Source: Candidatus Helarchaeota archaeon (GTDB taxonomy: Archaea > Asgardarchaeota > Lokiarchaeia > Helarchaeales > HEL-GB-A). From it: DNA of 8,213 nt. This document shows, piece by piece, positions 1 through 5,023 of the stretch. The translations under genes were made by a program, and so were the position numbers. Positions within the stretch are counted from its first letter, which is position 1; each line of letters opens with the position of its first letter. The notes under the pieces were generated by a model, which made no database searches, was not told the origin of the DNA, and saw only the letters and a list, made by a program, of their open reading frames with translations. The DNA lies in NCBI GenBank assembly GCA_016840125.1, contig JAEOSY010000449.1, forward strand, positions 1 through 8,213, in the 5' to 3' direction.

Positions 1-122
1 AGATAGTGCGCCCCCTCCTCGGTTTTGATTCGCATCACCATCTCACAAGTCGGGCAAAATTCCACCTTATCCCTCTCACAAACCTCTTTGATTCTACATT
101 TAGTATAGTAGACATCTACCAT
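1..122 (-). CDS. Transcription factor S / RPB9-like zinc-ribbon protein, 5' partial
   Basis: Only the first 40 codons are in the window; the gene continues off the left edge. The reading contains FCPTCEMVMRIKTEEGAHY, which matches the first zinc ribbon of archaeal TFS and eukaryotic RPB9/RPA12/TFIIS-like subunits (FCPxCxxxMxxK...G..Y). In that family this ribbon docks on RNA polymerase, and a second, C-terminal ribbon rescues arrested polymerase by stimulating transcript cleavage. The second ribbon lies outside the window, so a different zinc-ribbon protein cannot be excluded. The start is uncertain. ATG at 122 gives about 19 residues before the family's usual N-terminus. GTG at 65 would begin exactly at VEFCPTC, as TFS proteins normally do, and has purine-rich GAGAGGG just upstream. 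A TTATAA box about 20 bases before ATG122 would fit a leaderless transcript from the longer start. An in-frame stop at 135-137 limits any further extension. Confidence 0.65.
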   Translation of the reverse strand, partial: MVDVYYTKCRIKEVCERDKVEFCPTCEMVMRIKTEEGAHY

Positions 123-138
123 GTATAAACTTTGTTAG

Positions 139-144
139 TTATAA
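139..144 (-). promoter_or_regulatory. Candidate TATA box for the zinc-ribbon gene
   Basis: On the minus strand TTATAA lies about 17-22 bases before the ATG at 122. That is close to the spacing expected between an archaeal TATA box and the start of a leaderless transcript. The motif is short and the surroundings are AT-rich, so this is only suggestive. Confidence 0.3.
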
Positions 145-154
145 GAGGAAGTAA

Positions 155-316
155 TTATTTTTTATTTCGTATTTCAATATCCTCGAACACCCCTGAGATG
201 TCCCCCTGCAATTGCCCCGCGAGAACCCGAGCTGATATGGTAGCAACCTCCTGAAAAGCTGAAATATAAATTAGAAAACCGAATGTTTCTAACCAGTTAG
301 GGTTAAACGGTGACAA
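155..316 (-). CDS. Short unrecognised reading frame, possibly the 3' remnant of a lost gene
   Basis: A 53-residue frame runs from a TTG at 316 to a TAA at 155-157, 32 bases before the zinc-ribbon gene on the same strand. The protein, with pieces FNPNWLETFGFLIY and FQEVATISARVLAGQLQGDI, has balanced composition. Its C-terminal half uses more G/C-rich codons (CGG, CTC, GCG, GGG, CAG) than the surrounding DNA, as a selected coding segment would. I do not recognise the family. Upstream, a stop closes the frame just before the TTG, and the 19-bp repeats begin a few bases further on, so this could be a C-terminus cut off by rearrangement. Inside it AGGAGGT (minus strand) is a near-perfect Shine-Dalgarno, but the frame offers only ATA seven bases later. 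No ATG is present. Confidence 0.3.
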   Translation of the reverse strand: MSPFNPNWLETFGFLIYISAFQEVATISARVLAGQLQGDISGVFEDIEIRNKK

Positions 317-384
317 AAATTAGATTATTAAAAGTTAACAAATTTGTTAAAAGTTGACAACACCGTTAAAAGTTTACAACGTTT
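303..384. repeat. Iteron-like 19-bp direct repeats (three in phase plus one related copy)
   Basis: Three copies start at 328, 347 and 366, exactly 19 bp apart: TTAAAAGTTAACAAATTTG, TTAAAAGTTGACAACACCG and TTAAAAGTTTACAACGTTT. The shared core is TTAAAAGTTnACAA. A fourth related core, TTAAACGGTGACAA (303-316), matches the second copy at 12 of 14 positions but sits 25 bp before the first copy, out of the 19-bp phase. The first and second copies together form a perfect 16-bp palindrome (335-350). Regular spacing near two helical turns suggests cooperative protein binding on one DNA face, as in replication iterons or multi-site operators. The unit is too short, with no unique spacers, for a CRISPR array. 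No replication gene is visible nearby. Confidence 0.7.
335..350. promoter_or_regulatory. Perfect 16-bp palindrome TTAACAAATTTGTTAA
   Basis: The arms TTAACAAA and TTTGTTAA are exact reverse complements with no spacer, bridging the first two 19-bp repeats. A dimeric DNA-binding protein site is the simplest reading. AT-richness raises the chance of fortuitous palindromes, but 16 exact positions within an ordered repeat is noteworthy. Confidence 0.4.
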
Positions 385-386
385 AA

Positions 387-557
387 CTCTTCAAAAAGTG
401 GGGGAAGGGTTTCAAGCTTCAAAATGTCCAAGATGTTCTAGATTTCCGAAAACAGTTAGTCACCCCAGAAAAAATTGATGAGCAATGGGAAGGATTTATT
501 GCTCCAATCTTAAAAGGAATACAATTTAATTTGCAAAAAGCATCATCCTGGATTTGA
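387..557 (+). pseudogene. Protein-like fragment without a start codon
   Basis: The plus-strand frame from 387 to the TGA ending at 557 reads KKWGKGFKLQNVQDVLDFRK, then KQLVTPEKIDEQWEGFIAPI, then a short tail to SSWI. Its charged, helix-friendly composition resembles real protein. An in-frame TAA at 384 closes it upstream, and there is no ATG, GTG or TTG before the fragment and no Shine-Dalgarno. From about 540 to 742 the more protein-like reading switches to the minus strand (containing INCITGVDHGENAATIHINQ), which suggests rearranged or eroded DNA rather than one intact gene. I do not recognise either fragment; a transposase or other mobile-gene relic is one possibility that the sequence does not prove. 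Confidence 0.25.
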
Positions 558-732
558 TGTTGTACCTTATATTTTTTAATTCCTCGTCTAAATAAATCCT
601 TGCTCAGACATTGATTAATATGAATCGTTGCGGCATTTTCTCCATGATCCACTCCAGTAATACAATTTATTGGAATCATAAATTGAACATTTTTTATGAG
701 CTGAGTAATGAATATAGTAGATAAATGCATAA

Positions 733-1258
733 AGCCAAACACTTTTTTCTTTGGAGTTTATTCATGAATTCGAATTGTGTAAATTTTCGAAAAAAAGAGA
801 TCTTTCACAACGTCAAAAATTTCATAAAAATATAGTTAAAAGCCTATTCGCAAATTTAACATCCTCTGTGATTTTGTTAGCAGGACGAATTCTGAACGAT
901 TTTGGAAGGTGTGGATCTTAAAAATGAAAAGTCTACATACAATAGTAGAACCAATCCGAGATGAAAAGTTCTTATCTTTAAGGAATCAGAATTTGCTCAA
1001 ATGAAAAATGCTGGGAAATTAATAGTATAGGTCAGTCCATCTGCCAAATTACCTGAGTGGCAAAAATACCGTTTAATTCCCAGACTCAATCATTTTGAGG
1101 AAAAAAAGTAGTGGAAGGAGGGGGGCCCTTCCATTTAAAACCACTTTTTACTGAAATTGACATTAAATTTAAATACAGAATATATTCTAATTCCCTTAGT
1201 AGAGGACTGCACTGATGCTAGGAAAGAAAATCACGTTATTATGAAGATTGAAAAGTAA
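733..1258 (+). pseudogene. Decayed plus-strand coding region with multiple stops and frameshifts
   Basis: Protein-like stretches follow one another in changing frames. From 733 to a TAA at 919-921 the frame contains LSQRQKFHKNIVKSLFANL and SSVILLAGRILNDFGRCGS, with no good start codon. A short ATG frame (924-1004) begins MKSLHTIVEPIRDEKF and then runs out. The neighbouring frame carries ESEFAQMKNAGKLIV, is broken by a TAG at 1028-1030, and resumes with VSPSAKLPEWQKYRLIPRLN to a TAG at 1109-1111. After the hairpin at 1112-1133 a further piece, TEYILIPLVEDCTDARKENH, ends with TAA at 1256-1258. This is what one or more eroding genes would look like. I could not identify the ancestral family. The alternative is non-coding DNA with chance open frames. 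Confidence 0.3.
1112..1133. other. GC-rich hairpin
   Basis: TGGAAGG at 1112-1118 pairs with CCTTCCA at 1127-1133 around an eight-base G-rich loop. It directly follows a TAG at 1109-1111 and precedes T-rich sequence (CCACTTTTT). It may be a terminator-like structure left from the decayed gene. It stands out because the surroundings are strongly AT-rich. Confidence 0.4.
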
Positions 1259-1288
1259 TCTATTGGCTTTAAATGAGGGTAGTTATTG

Positions 1289-1480
1289 ATGAATGAGAAG
1301 GATTGGCTCAGAGATATTTTTCCCTCCTGCCCATATTTTTCGAGGCGAACACGTGAATATTACCACTGCTCTCACCCTGATCGCCAAGGTGGTGCATGTA
1401 AATTCATCTTATGTCCTCGAACCCGACTATCTAAAAACTTAGATCGCAACCAGAAATCGTTGTCTTCCTTTTTTAAATAA
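1289..1480 (+). CDS. Small four-cysteine, probable zinc-binding protein
   Basis: A 63-residue basic protein. Counted from the ATG at 1289, cysteines fall at about 14, 27, 37 and 42 (FPSCPYF, YYHCSHPD, GGACKFILCPRTR), with His26 and His29 beside the second. The pattern C-x12-C-x9-C-x4-C is plausible for one structural zinc site. The C-terminal third is basic and serine-rich, probably flexible. The ATG is preceded by GAGGG at 1275-1279 with a nine-base spacer, a reasonable Shine-Dalgarno; TTG at 1286 is the less likely alternative. I do not recognise the family. It stands alone between the decayed region and the UBC-like gene, with no obvious operon partner. Small zinc proteins like this often bind nucleic acid or other proteins, but that is inference. 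Confidence 0.55.
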   Translation: MNEKDWLRDIFPSCPYFSRRTREYYHCSHPDRQGGACKFILCPRTRLSKNLDRNQKSLSSFFK

Positions 1481-1563
1481 CCGCGTTTCTTCTTGAACCA
1501 TTCATCTTTATTGTAAATGACTTTTGTCGGAAAAATTTTCACTTATACTATAGTCTATATGTC

Positions 1564-1571
1564 TTTAAATA
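1564..1571 (+). promoter_or_regulatory. TATA box upstream of the UBC-like gene
   Basis: TTTAAATA matches the archaeal box A consensus exactly. Transcription would start near 1595, leaving a leader of about 60-70 bases before the GTG/ATG starts. The same 12 bases TTTAAATATCGG recur at 5043-5054 before the beta-CASP gene. Confidence 0.45.
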
Positions 1572-1653
1572 TCGGTCTTTTAGTACTTCACATAAGATTA
1601 AAAGGATGTAGCGAGAATAGACTGACTGAATTTGACATAAAATATGAGCGTCT

Positions 1654-2478
1654 GTGGGATTACGAATGACCTTTGTGAATCTGCGGGATGACGATGGGGA
1701 TAACGGATCCCGCGAGCGAAAACCGGTGCAGATTGAGCTGGGGGTGGAATATAATGAGTATGAGGAGAAGGAGATAAAAATTATCAAAGTCTATACCCCT
1801 TATGATCCGCCATTGATTCACGATTATAAAAAGCTTAGCTGGAGGCGGGCTCAATACCGCCCTGAACGCCAGGACGGTAAGGTCTTATATTGGATTTTTG
1901 CAGAACGTGTGTTAGATGACGTATTAGCAATTTTAGAGAAGCATGGCTATTATTTGAAAGATAAAAAATTAAAAGATCGTATGAAAGCCGCCGCATTAGA
2001 GGCTAAGAAAACCTTCGCGGATTATGACGTCGATAGCGACAATCTGAAATTTATTTCTGAAGCAGCACGTCCAGCTACTAACCGCTGGGCTGAACGGGTG
2101 TTACGGGAACAATATAATTTTCAAATATTGATGGAACAAAACCCTAATTTGGATATTAAATTTAGCTATGACAACTCTCGAGAAGTTCAAGTAATCATGA
2201 AGGACATTAATGCAACCTTTACAGTTGCAGTTCCTTTAAAATACCCCGATGACATTCCCGTAACTAAACTAGAGGGTAGCTGGAAGGAGACGAATTTCAC
2301 TGATCAATCAGAGATTGCTTATTATAAAAAGGTTATAGTGGCCTGCTTGGGTGATATTAAAAAACGTTGGACCCCTAAAATGACCATCGCCCATTTCATT
2401 AAATTGTTTGTGCATTACCTAGCAGCTGCCCAGTATAGTGAGCATTTAGAAGAAAAAAAAGTTGAGGAAGCCGATTAG
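1654..2478 (+). CDS. UBC/E2-fold-like protein with an unrecognised N-terminal region
   Basis: A 274-residue protein. Residues 1-140 are unrecognised: a charged start, a beta-like segment (IKIIKVYTPYDPP) and a helical stretch. Residues about 142-262 follow the order of a ubiquitin-conjugating (UBC) fold: an amphipathic helix (NRWAERVLREQYNFQILMEQ), three strands (LDIKFSYDN, REVQVIMKD, ATFTVAVPLKYP), the strand-turn YPDDIPV resembling the E2 YPxxPP turn, and CLGDIKKRWTPKMTI. The last piece has the same spacing as the E2 segment CLDIL...WSPALTI, with Cys231 at the active-site position and Trp239/Pro241 matching. Against a working E2, the HPN motif before the cysteine is absent. It may be a non-canonical E2, an inactive UEV-type adaptor or an RWD relative. 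A stop at 1645-1647 limits the start to GTG 1654 or ATG 1666; neither has a strong Shine-Dalgarno. The first 100 bases are notably GC-rich. No E1, ubiquitin-like or RING gene is in the window. Confidence 0.6.
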   Translation: MGLRMTFVNLRDDDGDNGSRERKPVQIELGVEYNEYEEKEIKIIKVYTPYDPPLIHDYKKLSWRRAQYRPERQDGKVLYWIFAERVLDDVLAILEKHGYYLKDKKLKDRMKAAALEAKKTFADYDVDSDNLKFISEAARPATNRWAERVLREQYNFQILMEQNPNLDIKFSYDNSREVQVIMKDINATFTVAVPLKYPDDIPVTKLEGSWKETNFTDQSEIAYYKKVIVACLGDIKKRWTPKMTIAHFIKLFVHYLAAAQYSEHLEEKKVEEAD

Positions 2479-2513
2479 ATTAAATTTTTAAGAAGATTTC
2501 GTGGTTGCTAAGG

Positions 2514-2521
2514 TTTTTTTT
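2514..2521 (+). terminator. T-run terminator after the UBC-like gene
   Basis: Eight consecutive T residues, followed by more pyrimidines, begin 36 bases after the stop codon. Archaeal RNA polymerase terminates at such runs without needing a hairpin. The run lies between two convergent genes. Confidence 0.5.
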
Positions 2522-2553
2522 CTTTCTAATTCCCCGTTGATCAATTACAACAT

Positions 2554-2763
2554 TTACTTTTGTATAAACTCTCCAATTTTTGTCTGAACTTGATCAACTT
2601 CCACTGAAGAAAGGATCTCAGCTAAATCTCGCCAAATTGGATTAACTTTATGCCCTTTTTGATACATCCGCAGCAATTTTAATAATTTATGTAAGTCAAT
2701 TTCCTTTACAAGTTTCAAAACAAGGTATTTACTTTGTAGAGCGGAGTCGTCTTCTACAGACAT
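2554..2763 (-). CDS. Small all-helical hypothetical protein
   Basis: A 69-residue protein, predicted almost entirely helical: an amphipathic Leu/Lys-rich segment (LVLKLVKEIDLHKLLKLLRM) from about residue 14 to 33, then NPIWRDLAEIL and a final helix ending EFIQK. It has no cysteines, no signal peptide and no membrane segment. The ATG is supported by GAGGT about nine bases upstream on the minus strand, which makes it more credible than its length alone would. It converges on the UBC-like gene and diverges from the HNH operon, sharing about 175 bp of upstream DNA with the latter. I do not recognise the family. The helix pattern could be a small DNA-binding or protein-binding module, but no helix-turn-helix can be assigned with confidence. 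Confidence 0.6.
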   Translation of the reverse strand: MSVEDDSALQSKYLVLKLVKEIDLHKLLKLLRMYQKGHKVNPIWRDLAEILSSVEVDQVQTKIGEFIQK

Positions 2764-2872
2764 AGTTTCTTTACCTCTTCAATTCCCTAATTTACCTTAC
2801 TATAAAACTATAACTGAAATCATTATTTAAACATAAATATCAGTTTGATTTTATCCATTTGAACAAATTTTT

Positions 2873-2898
2873 TTTATTAAGTGAATTAAGTTAATAAA
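2873..2898. promoter_or_regulatory. Palindromic operator-like element before the HNH-HAD operon
   Basis: TTTATTAA (2873-2880) and TTAATAAA (2891-2898) are exact inverted arms around a ten-base spacer, and the right part reads ATTAAGTTAATAAA. Thirteen bases (ATTAAGTTAATAA) are shared exactly with the elements at 4132-4148 and 5006-5022. It sits 42-67 bases before the HNH start and probably overlaps the TATA/BRE region. It is the most degenerate of the three copies. Confidence 0.45.
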
Positions 2899-2939
2899 TT
2901 TCATAAGTAATCAATCGTCTCTCCTATCCATAGTGAAGG

Positions 2940-3362
2940 ATGATGTGTTCAAAACACAAAACTACCAAAAAATGGAAACCACAAAAGTATCCACAGAGAC
3001 GAAAACTGTTTAGTTCAGATACTCTTAGACGAATAAATAAAATCCTTTTTTGCCAAAATTCTGGTAGGAAAAATCGAAAGTGTAACAAATATATTCCTGT
3101 GAGGTCTCCCGAAAGACAAAAACATCATATAATTCCGTTATCGGAGGGTGGTACAAATAACTACACTAACATCATAGTTTGCTGTATTGAATGTCATTTC
3201 AGTTTTCATCAGGATGCGTTTCTAGCGCGTGGCCTTACTCTCGAACAGTTTCGAGCAAGTATCTATTCTACCCATCAAGAAAATAAAAGGCGAAATAAAG
3301 AAAGCTTTTTAATCGATGTAGGAAGGCGAGGGTTGGGGTTTTTACCTAATCGATTAAAGTAG
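2940..3362 (+). CDS. HNH endonuclease-like protein
   Basis: A 140-residue, very basic protein. The core is KHHIIPLSEGGTNNYTNIIV (residues 61-80) followed by CCIECH (81-86), the HNH/betabeta-alpha-metal layout: His62/His63 as the general base and metal region, Asn77 as the middle Asn, and Cys82/Cys85 as the second half of the structural zinc site. The first half is usually CxxC; here the likely ligands are Cys38 and Cys48, nine residues apart, which is unusual. The N-terminal 30 residues are Lys/Arg-rich and probably contact DNA. Family members nick or cut DNA in homing, restriction, phage and defence contexts; the target here is unknown. ATG at 2940 is used, with a second ATG at 2943; AAGG lies directly against the start, so initiation is weak or leaderless. 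The HAD gene follows after nine bases, indicating one operon. Confidence 0.75.
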   Translation: MMCSKHKTTKKWKPQKYPQRRKLFSSDTLRRINKILFCQNSGRKNRKCNKYIPVRSPERQKHHIIPLSEGGTNNYTNIIVCCIECHFSFHQDAFLARGLTLEQFRASIYSTHQENKRRNKESFLIDVGRRGLGFLPNRLK

Positions 3363-3371
3363 AGATTTGAT

Positions 3372-4076
3372 ATGAACCAAGTAATAACAGCTAGCAATCT
3401 AATAAAAGAAATAAATTGTCAAATTAAACATTCAACAGCTCGTCATCTTTTAATCTTTGACTTAGACGATACCATTTTTAATACTTCATATAGAAGATTT
3501 TATGTATATGAATTTTTGCTGAGACCCCAATTTGATTTACCAAAAATTAACCTTAATTCATTTAAAAATAGTTATAATTTCATCCCCTTTATCAAAAACC
3601 ATCCATCATTTAAAATTAACCATTCAAAAATTATAAACATTCGCAATAGAATGATTCTATCAAACTTTTTGCTCTATTTGGATCAACCTTATTTTGGTGT
3701 GAGTAAATTTTTGAAACACCTTAATGGTTTAAATGTTGATTATATTTTCCTCACGGGGCGCCCAGAGGGTTCAATGAAGGTTGAAACTAATGAATCTTTA
3801 GGAAAATTTGGATTAATAAACCCAAATTTTGTTCAAAATTATCTTCTCATGAAAAAAAATCGATTCATGCCTGATAATATCTTTAAGAAGATTGAACTTA
3901 CACATATTCTCGATCTTTTTCCTGAGCGAAAAATCATTATCTTTGATAATGAATCGGAAAATTGTAGAGAATTTAATGAGGTTCTCCCTAATGATGCGAT
4001 TGTCGTGCGTTTTAATGCAGTACAGAAAAAAGTTTGTCATTTTCAGGGAATGGTCCTTAATACATGGTTATCTTAA
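3372..4076 (+). CDS. HAD-superfamily hydrolase (phosphatase-like)
   Basis: A 234-residue protein with all four HAD motifs. Motif I is LLIFDLDDTIF (catalytic Asp30 and general acid/base Asp32), motif II is IFLTGRPE (Thr128), motif III is a lysine near 172/173, and motif IV is IIIFDNESEN (Asp192 binding Mg2+). About 90 residues between motifs I and II form a largely helical C1-type cap with aromatic residues, which would set substrate choice. HAD phosphatases use an aspartyl-phosphate intermediate; the substrate cannot be read from sequence. Since it follows the HNH gene by nine bases, processing of nucleic-acid ends or of a nucleotide signal is an attractive inference, but a small-molecule phosphatase is equally possible. 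The start has only a weak AGAG upstream, as expected for a translationally coupled downstream gene. It is strongly AT-rich compared with the UBC-like gene. Confidence 0.75.
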   Translation: MNQVITASNLIKEINCQIKHSTARHLLIFDLDDTIFNTSYRRFYVYEFLLRPQFDLPKINLNSFKNSYNFIPFIKNHPSFKINHSKIINIRNRMILSNFLLYLDQPYFGVSKFLKHLNGLNVDYIFLTGRPEGSMKVETNESLGKFGLINPNFVQNYLLMKKNRFMPDNIFKKIELTHILDLFPERKIIIFDNESENCREFNEVLPNDAIVVRFNAVQKKVCHFQGMVLNTWLS

Positions 4077-4124
4077 AATATACAACTTCTTTTCCCAGCT
4101 GTAGAGTCTTTATATTCCTACAAG

Positions 4125-4131
4125 TTTATAT
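4125..4131 (+). promoter_or_regulatory. TATA box of the CARF regulator gene
   Basis: TTTATAT directly abuts the palindromic element. Transcription would start near 4152-4156, giving a short leader that still contains the GGTGAT ribosome-binding site at 4167-4172 and the ATT at 4178. Confidence 0.4.
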
Positions 4132-4153
4132 CTTATTAAGTTAATAAGCTTAA
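4132..4153. promoter_or_regulatory. Palindromic operator (copy 1), between TATA box and CARF gene
   Basis: CTTATTAA-G-TTAATAAG (4132-4148) is a perfect inverted repeat with a one-base centre, extended by CTTAA. Read on the minus strand, the whole 22 bp matches 5001-5022 at 20 positions. Its place just downstream of the TATA box is where archaeal repressors block RNA polymerase recruitment, so autoregulation by the winged-helix protein encoded next is the likely use. Confidence 0.55.
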
Positions 4154-4166
4154 TAATATTCACAGT

Positions 4167-4172
4167 GGTGAT
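4167..4172 (+). promoter_or_regulatory. Ribosome-binding site GGTGAT deciding an ATT start
   Basis: GGTGAT is a six-base match to the Shine-Dalgarno complement of the 16S rRNA 3' end. It lies five bases before ATT 4178, normal initiation spacing. No ATG, GTG or TTG is available in that frame until ATG 4316, which has no comparable site. Confidence 0.5.
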
Positions 4173-4177
4173 TTCAA

Positions 4178-4960
4178 ATTCGAAAATTAAGTGTAAATCG
4201 AATACATATTGCTTTTCAAGGATTAGAAGTCGAGCGAATATCCAACCCCATTACAAAAATTAGGGCTGAAAAGGCCTATATTTTTATATTTCAGGATGTA
4301 AAGACTGAACAATTCATGCAACAATTCACTCTAATAAAAAATAAGTTAGAAGAAAACAAGATAGAGGTCGTACAAAAGGGGATTAATATTCATGATTACA
4401 TTGATGTTATCCAAAATATATCTAAAGTTATAAAAGGCGAGCGTGATAATGACCCCGGTACTGAAATTTTCATAAATTTGTCTGTTGGGACAAAAATTAC
4501 TGCAATCGCAGCGATGGATGCTTGTCGGTTCTGGGATTGCATTCCTTACTATGTTGTTCCTGAACGTTATATATCTGAAAAAGAGGTAACAAGAGATACT
4601 ATTGCGCTGAGTTCAGGTGAAATGGAAATCTTCGAACCACCTTCATTTAAATTAAACAAACCACAACCTATTTTAATCGACGCACTTAAAATTATTGAAG
4701 AAAAGGGAACTGGAATACATAAAAAGGAATTTAGAAAGAAGCTTTTGGCAAGAAAAATGCTAAAAATTCAAAAAAAATATGATAACCCTAGAGATCCAAA
4801 AAAATTATCTGCTGAATATATGGCTATGAACCAACAATTTATTTTCCCACTCCGAGATAATTGGAATTATATTGAAGTTTCAGATGAGAAGCGAAATCAA
4901 AAAATTACTCTAACTGATACTGGAGTTGAGGCTCTTCAAATTTTTAAATACTTCATTTAA
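4178..4960 (+). CDS. CARF domain plus winged-helix transcriptional regulator (HFX_2341/DUF6293-like)
   Basis: From ATT 4178 the protein is 260 residues. Residues about 8-30 read NRIHIAFQGLEVERISNPIT, the first Rossmann strand and loop of the HFX_2341-type CARF domain (RIHI...G.E..RI..PI). AEKAYIFIF is the second strand. INLSVGTKITAIAAMDACRF is the signature (V)N(V)StGtK loop that holds the ligand, followed by PYYVVPE. A C-terminal winged helix follows: PILIDALKIIEEKGTG, then a wing YIEVSDEKRNQKITLTDTG. CARF domains bind nucleotide ligands such as cyclic oligoadenylates in type III CRISPR systems; members of this family occur mostly without CRISPR. Starting at ATG 4316 would delete the first two CARF strands, so that start is unlikely. 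A TGA at 4169-4171 blocks the frame further upstream. A frameshift from GTG 4165/4168 is the alternative to an ATT start. Matching palindromes lie before and after the gene. Confidence 0.8.
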   Translation: MRKLSVNRIHIAFQGLEVERISNPITKIRAEKAYIFIFQDVKTEQFMQQFTLIKNKLEENKIEVVQKGINIHDYIDVIQNISKVIKGERDNDPGTEIFINLSVGTKITAIAAMDACRFWDCIPYYVVPERYISEKEVTRDTIALSSGEMEIFEPPSFKLNKPQPILIDALKIIEEKGTGIHKKEFRKKLLARKMLKIQKKYDNPRDPKKLSAEYMAMNQQFIFPLRDNWNYIEVSDEKRNQKITLTDTGVEALQIFKYFI

Positions 4961-5000
4961 CACAATCGCCGATTATATCTGACTGAATAATTAGTATTTG

Positions 5001-5022
5001 TTAAGCTTATTAAGTTAATAAT
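5001..5022. promoter_or_regulatory. Palindromic operator (copy 2), before the beta-CASP gene
   Basis: TTAAGCTTATTAA, a central G, then TTAATAA and T. The inner 17 bases (5006-5022) differ from copy 1 on the plus strand at only the last position. It lies immediately upstream of the TATA box at 5024, where a bound protein could either overlap the BRE and repress or recruit factors and activate. Confidence 0.55.
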
Positions 5023-5023
5023 C

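Noticed and set aside
328..384. CRISPR array
   Set aside because: The repeats are 19 bp, directly abutting, and have no unique spacers of normal length; no cas gene is in the window. The CARF protein belongs to a group commonly found without CRISPR.
419..742. A 107-codon minus-strand open frame starting at GTG 742
   Set aside because: No ribosome-binding site; it overlaps a more protein-like plus-strand stretch (387-557) over its last part and I recognise no domain. Its first two thirds may be a relic and are mentioned under the decayed region.
1644..1691. A 15-codon leader frame from ATG 1644 overlapping the start of the UBC-like gene
   Set aside because: Too short and without supporting signals such as a regulatory codon run or a ribosome-binding site.
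1548..1854. Two minus-strand frames opposite the start of the UBC-like gene
   Set aside because: Low-complexity, Ser/Ile-rich translations lying antisense to a gene with clear domain structure.
3813..4104. Minus-strand and alternate plus-strand frames over the 3' end of the HAD gene
   Set aside because: They lie inside the HAD coding region, whose motifs are intact in the chosen frame.
4316..4960. ATG 4316 as the start of the CARF regulator
   Set aside because: It removes the family-conserved first two strands encoded in the same open frame upstream and has no good ribosome-binding site.
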